A DNA stretch of 64,000 nucleotides. Origin: Monarcha castaneiventris obscurior. Its lineage: Eukaryota; Chordata; Aves; Passeriformes; Monarchidae. Below, one piece after another: positions 58,395 to 64,000 of this stretch (its first letter is position 1; each line of letters opens with the position of its first letter). The notes below the pieces were generated by a model. That model was not told the DNA's origin. It searched no databases and saw nothing but the letters and a program-made list of their open reading frames with translations. Where the stretch lies: the NCBI GenBank assembly GCA_026261815.1, contig JAMPIT010000575.1, positions 39,719,501 through 39,783,500 of the forward strand, read 5' to 3'. Made by a program: the position numbers and the translations under genes.

Positions 58395-61300
58395 ATATTT
58401 CAACAGCTTTCATACCGGTGTACAATTTTACATTCTTCACAAACAAAACAATGGGGAAGGTACTTTTTATGGGATCAAATATGTCTGATTAGAGCAATAT
58501 CTCAGCTTTTGCCAAAAAACCACTACAGTATTAATCTAAAACACATTCTAATTAATGTTTTATATGTACCTGTATGTAAGCATGTATGTATTTACAAACT
58601 TCTTGCATAGTTTCATTCTTTGGATGATTAGCTCACATTTTCAAACTGCAACTTAATCAGAAACTTTTCAATACATATTTGGGTTCTAGCACAATGGATC
58701 TATACACGACTTAAATTTCCCAAACCCTCTGAAAACATTAATTGCCTGTTGCTGTGATTGGTCCCAGATCGTCACACTGTAAAGTTAAAAATCTTAGAAT
58801 GTAATAAAATATTATAATCTATCACAACTTTGCTGCACTGTAACAGAGGGCATGAAGAATTCTATCGTTGAAAAAAGTGTGTTATTTTCCTGTAAAATCT
58901 TCAAGAAACAGTAATGAAAAGAACCAGCAAGAGAAGTATATGGGAAAAAATGTGGTTGATATTGATGGAAAGCTTATTTCTGCACAATGAATTGTAAAAA
59001 ATGTTCAAGAACTGTTCGTCTTTGAAAAAAACTATGACCTCCTGTAATACTGCCTCAGTCAAATAGACCTTTAGTGAACTTCTGAGCAAATAATCATCAT
59101 GTGAGTTGAAAGTGCCTAAGGTCAGTTTTTACTGAAGCACCAAATTTCTGTAGAGTTTCAAGTGAGGTTACAAGAATAAATTCAGAATACAAATACTGTA
59201 ACTGACACCTATCATCTCGCTCTTCTCTTTTCTTCTTTTGCCCCCACCCTTCTATCTTTCTCTTTATTCTTTTCCTTATTTTGAACATACATATTTAGGT
59301 TGCATAGTGGCAGGTTTCCAGGCAAAGAAGAAACTCAAGGGGGAAAATTTATTCATCAATTAATTGCAGTAGGAATACTATATAGTACCTGTTCTTAAAT
59401 TCAAAGGCAAGAAAGTTGTTATCTATGAAGAGAAAAAGTAAAAATATGCTGAGCATGCCTCTCCATGTTAATTATCTTGGTTACATCTACAACCTTGCAC
59501 ATTTGTATGCTCACCTTGTCATTCTGTAGAATCTGAACCCCTGATATTGAACAGCAGGTGCAGGGGGAAAGTACAAAAGAAAGTTAAATCAAAGATAGGA
59601 CTGAGGGTCTTGTAGTGATGACACTAGGAAAACAGGAGATCTAAAGTCAGTTCTTGATTTCGCTGTGTGTGCACTGAAAAACAAGTCTCATTTCCTTCTG
59701 TTAATCTTTTTCCTTACCCATAAAACACTGATGATATTTTACTTTTTTCAAACTTTTTTTTTTTAGTCAGTTTGTCATTTAGTCTATGAACTTTTATGGG
59801 GGGAGAGATGTGTCTTACTGGAGGCTTATGTGGAACTGAGCACAAAGGGACTTGTCAGCTGAGAATTCTCAGCTGTAGCAGAATACTGCAAAGCAATAAC
59901 AGGCAAAGCAGAATAAAGATGTTCTTATTTCAAGTATCAAGTACAGACAGGTAAAATATTACTGAATTTAAATGGGCAACTGAAGGGAGAATAGCAATCA
60001 ACACAACAGTAACCACTTATCTTTCAGAGAGCTTTAAAGAGGAGAAAGTGAAAGACAGATCTTACAGCTATTACATATTTCTGATTTTATTTCCTAAGCC
60101 TGAATGTCAGTGGTTAATGAATTGCATTTTGATTATGGTTTTGTGATGAGTACATCACATTTCCAAGTTTCTGGCTTTCCCTTTCCTATATGTATGTGCA
60201 TGTATAATTTTATGCATACATTCATACAAATGTATATAATATATACATTGTGTCCCTACATTTCTATTTAATACTGAAGTGTGTTTCTGTCTAGAACAGG
60301 AGGCATTTCCTTTTAATTTCTTAATGAGGACACATTAGATGTGATAGGATTAAAGTGGTTGATCTGAACAGTCTGCCTGCAGTTGCTGAATGTGTTGAAA
60401 GGTCAGCAAATTCATAACTGCATTTGAGCTTTACTTTTGAGGTCTGTTAAGTAATTTCAGTGGTACAAAGATTTAGACTGGCTCATTATGAAAGAAAGAC
60501 ATGGTGCATTAGGAGTAGCCTGAAAAATGCCAAATGCTGACTTCCTTTATAGCTGATAAAAGTTAAAAAACAGAAACAAATTATCCAGGCCTTCTACAAA
60601 AGGAGAAAATATGCCAGCATGGTACTGCTGCATGACAAATTGTTATTCAATAGGCAGCTTGATGAGGGCAGCTTCATAGGCAGCATAGGGTTAATAAAGT
60701 TTAATTTTTATATGGCTAGAGCCGCCTTTAAATTTTGTAAGGAACCTACAAGGTAATTTCAACATAAAAATAAATAGCTCTTATAAAAATAATTTGTTAA
60801 AAATTTAATTCCATGTTAACCTTACCGACAGAGAAATATGAAACTTTCATATGAAAAGTGCTTTTAAACTTTGATTTTTCTGTAATTCAATATTTGGTAG
60901 TAAAGGAATGACCCTATTAATAAAATTAATGTTGATTCGACAGCAATTTTCTGACTGCATGCTTACTTGGTTTCTTTTTCTACTTCTTTTTCTGGTTCTA
61001 GGAAGCTCAGGAATACGTATGAGGTAGACCTGAGACAGAACACAGAGGAATCCCAACTACTTCTAATCAGAAGCCAACTCCAGTGCTGGGACTGAGTTTG
61101 CAGTTTCCAGCTGTGAACTCTGATTAATTTTGGTTATTACCTTCCATGAATGCAGCTGATAATACCCTTATGTTGTAAACAGTGGCCTACATGCTTAACA
61201 TGGTATATGAGAATTCCCTTTCATGTCAAGTTCAACCTGTTCAGATCTGTGTGGATAAACACATGAATAGCACGTACAGGAGAAAAAAATATGAATCATA

Positions 61301-61865
61301 AAACACTGAAAAGCTAATTAATTTTCACATCTTTTTCTCTGAAGAAAAAAATATTACTGTAGTCCTCATTCTGCTAAAGCCTCTATTGGGGTTTAAGGAG
61401 GATTTGCAGTTTTTGTGCTGTACCTTGTTATCCTGAACAAGATATCCTGAGTATCTGAATTGCTGACAGAAAATGAACTCATGACCCCAAAGGTCATCCT
61501 GCCAATTGCCGTGTTGTTTTTTCAAATGTCCTTCTCAACCTGGTCTTCTTTTTTTGAGCAGATCTCGTGAAATCTCAATGTAGACCTGTTTTAAGTACAA
61601 CCCACAGTACTGGGTTAGGAATGATGCCTTATGCTCTGCACAGCAGCCCTGTAAAAACTTGTCTTGAACAAGTAAATCATTCAGGTCAAACCAAAGCAAA
61701 ATATTCCATTTTTCCAAATACTTTTTGGTTTTGTATAAGGATGGAAGGAAAAAAAAAAATGAACCAATTTACACCCATAGTACTTTGATTTTAATAATAC
61801 TCTCAAAAGCATCCAATTTACTGTTTAAAAACTGAAAGCTAGACTCCCAAATGAAGTAGATTTGC
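58395..61865. other. Unique sequence, no gene seen
   Basis: AT-rich with TATG/ATAC-rich runs around 60186-60250. A compact TAATAAAG-rich segment at 60640-60745 might be conserved non-coding DNA. Frames stay below 75 codons. Confidence 0.5.
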
Positions 61866-61869
61866 ACCC

Positions 61870-62205
61870 TGATAAAACAAAAGTTACAGTAACCACCTCA
61901 GATCAGATGGTGTTCTGGACTCTCCTATTGCAGTCCCTGGTCCCAGCCCCCAATTAGCATTTTCTCCTTCGCCCCCTTTCTCCTGAAATATGGGATTTCA
62001 GCTTCAGCTACCTCTCTGCAGTACCTGGGAAGAACATTAGCCAACTTCAACAGGGCAAGAGAGAGACATATAAGGATTGCAGAGAAGAACTGAAAACCCG
62101 TGTAACAAACCTAGAGCATCAACACACTTGGTGTTGCAGAAGTTTTAATAAACTGCAGAACCAGTCTCATCCCTTCTTGCAAGCTGGGTAGCACCTGGAA
62201 GAAAA
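61870..62205 (+). mobile_element. Weak LTR candidate
   Basis: A TATA-like CATATAAGGA (62067-62076) and an AATAAA (62147-62152) are spaced about 80 bases apart in a less AT-rich patch containing a C-rich upstream part. This spacing suits an LTR core. I do not recognise the family, found no terminal duplications, and cannot set boundaries, so chance is quite possible. Confidence 0.25.
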
Positions 62206-62209
62206 GTTT

Positions 62210-63840
62210 CATAAGTGGAGCAATACTTGATGTGGCTCTATGCAGGTGTTACCCAGAGAGCTCAAAGACTGCAGATTTTGGCATTGTCAGTGAGGTTTTC
62301 AAATAGTGGGCTTTGGCAAGGTTACAATTTGAGAACCTGCTATTACACAAGTGAGTCTGTATTGGGCTCTAGAAAGCTTTATTTTTTTCCCAGAAATGTT
62401 GATCATCTCTTCCTTTCTCTCACAAAGAGCATTGAGTTGAAAAAGGATGATAGAAAGCCTAAAGAGAGTATGACAGTTTAACAGAAGCCTTGGAAGAAAG
62501 TCACAGGATAATTTAATAGTTGTTTTCTTTAACAGGCCTTGTAGAAAATGTCTGTTATTTTATTTATATTTTAAACACTGAATGAGATTCTTTTTCTGTC
62601 TTGAAAGGCTGTGCCTGAGAACTGCCAAGGTTGAAATATTGCAAGGAGAAAAAGAATGCAGTTTATAGTAAACCTCAAAACTCCAGTAGGTATCAAGGAT
62701 ACTCAGTCTGGAAGATAAAACAAAGGTCCAAAAATTATAATCTGTTGAGCAGCTAAATCTGTCAATCCTAAAATGACCAGTGGAAAATTTCTATAAAATT
62801 TTTGATGAAGAATTCACAGAATGGCTCTGTGAATTTTTCAATATTGCGTAACAGAAAAAAGAAAAAAACAAAAAAACAAAACCAGAAAATAGTAAATTCT
62901 CAAAAATTTTGGCATATAATCCACCTTAATACGCAGTGACCACATGAGTAAGATACAAAAAAAATCTATATGACAACTAGATATGGTATGTTTTTCCCTT
63001 CATCTGAAATCACTGGAGACAGAAGATATTTGGGCATTGTGCAGTGGGTAAAGTGAAGGGCAGGGGAAGGATAGAGAATTGCAGATAGGTGAGGAGGGGA
63101 GAAGGAGGACAACACTGTCCTATGATTCAAGAATCACCTGTAACATGGGAGACGTGTAACCTACTTCAGAACAAAAAAATACTCAAACAAGAGGTTTCCA
63201 CATCCTAACTTCATGGCTCAAGCACCCAGATGCCTGTAATTGTAAGGACAGCTTGTCTTTTCCAAATAACCTTCAGTCTCTACACATTCGAAATCTCCAA
63301 GTCTGAAAATATTTTAAAAGATTGGTGGTTGGGTTTGAGAGTGGTGGTGGGTTTGTTTGGCTTTTTTTATTTCATTTTTCAAACATAAAGCAAAGCCACT
63401 TCTCTGCCAAGAAAAGGAATAAAGGAACTCCAGACAGCCCCAGGCACTCACTGGAAATAAGGAACTCATAAGCCAGGAAAAAATTAAGCTTAACTGCTTT
63501 AGGTAATGGGTATATTTCTATATGGGTAGAAATCATAGATACAGACAAGTTGTCTCAGCTCCAGACACACTTTGTAGTGTAGTACTGCTCTGCTTAGGCA
63601 CAACTGGTTTGTGCTGCTTTGAAAATGAAGCTTTTGTCTCAGCTGTGGCACAGCTGCAGAGGGAAGGGAACAGCAGAGAGCTGCAAGTAGCAGGAGTGGG
63701 ATGAGGAATGGAATGGGACAGAGCTGGAGCTGAGTGTGATGTAGCAATTTTTAGACAAAACCCAAATAGCTTCCTGAACTTTCACTCCAGCAATCAATGT
63801 AGGGTGTTGTCTGGAAATGGAAGGGGATGGGGATACAATG
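62210..63840. other. Unique sequence, no gene seen
   Basis: An 88-codon plus frame (62215-62481) shows no domain. Slightly more GC-rich towards the end of the window. No transposable element was recognised. Confidence 0.5.
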
Positions 63841-63844
63841 AGAG

Positions 63845-63880
63845 GGAGGAAGGAAGGAACGAAGGAAGGAAGAAAGAAAG
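63845..63880. repeat. (GAAG/GGAA)n microsatellite
   Basis: Nine imperfect GGAA/GAAG/GAAA units on the plus strand. Short overlapping frames here (63639-63932 minus, 97 codons, and others) are not gene-like. Confidence 0.85.
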
Positions 63881-64000
63881 TCTTCATCTGTCTTTCCTGG
63901 GACCTTAGTGGAGTCCTTTCTGCAGTGAACACTGTAGGGACATGGCATTTTCATACCAGATTGAGGATCAGTCCAACTTCCTATGTTAGAGAAGAACCAG

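Noticed and set aside
1..64000. CRISPR arrays, operons, prophage or other bacterial-type systems
   Set aside because: No regularly spaced identical repeats, no ribosome-binding-site-led gene rows and no dense coding; the DNA is vertebrate nuclear sequence.
1..64000. tRNA or rRNA genes
   Set aside because: No tRNA A-box/B-box pair with a foldable cloverleaf and no rRNA-like segment was noticed by eye; a covariance-model scan was not possible.

Overview
The window reads as nuclear DNA of a bird, most likely a songbird. The evidence is the repeat content: many 3' ends of CR1 LINEs (several finishing in the typical 'ATTCTATGA'-like tail), ERVL- and ERVK-like long terminal repeats of types I recognise from passerine genomes, and overall AT-rich, CpG-poor sequence. 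Family names come from memory of repeat consensus sequences, not from a search.

I find no protein-coding gene, tRNA, rRNA or CRISPR array that I can support. The longest open frames (roughly 90 to 160 codons) all lie in LTRs, CR1 copies or low-complexity T/G or A/C tracts. No frame shows a recognisable domain, and no run of plausible exons appears on either strand. This is either a gene desert or the inside of a very long intron.

Layout. 1-2.6 kb: debris of an internally deleted ERVL provirus on the minus strand, with a CR1 3' end inside the same area. 3.3-4.65 kb: a plus-strand CR1 split by a short solo LTR with a clean 6-bp target duplication. 4.7-9.5 kb: unique sequence. 9.54-10.16 kb: a CpG-rich LTR candidate on the minus strand. 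10.56-10.76 kb: a T/G-only tract. 11-24 kb: mostly unique, with an ancient CR1/L3-type tail, a GC-rich patch at 14.3 kb, an AT-only patch at 18.9 kb and CR1 fragments near 20 kb. 24.0-25.7 kb: a minus-strand CR1 split by an ERV LTR with a primer-binding-site-like motif. 28.7-29.3 kb: an LTR-like block. 32.2-32.65 kb: CR1. 33.2-33.9 kb: a GC-rich ERVL LTR with internal tandem units. 35.3 kb: CR1 tail. 36-45 kb: unique. 45.75-46.33 kb: an LTR with three ATTGG boxes, a TATA box and a poly(A) signal. 49.9-50.2 kb, 55.1-55.6 kb, 56.4-57.2 kb and 58 kb: CR1 copies. 58.4-64 kb: unique apart from one weak LTR candidate and a GAAG microsatellite.

Nothing here looks like a new biological system. The most informative items are the nested insertions, which give a relative order of transposition, the collapsed ERVL provirus, and a few unique stretches that may be conserved regulatory DNA. 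The latter need a cross-species alignment to test.
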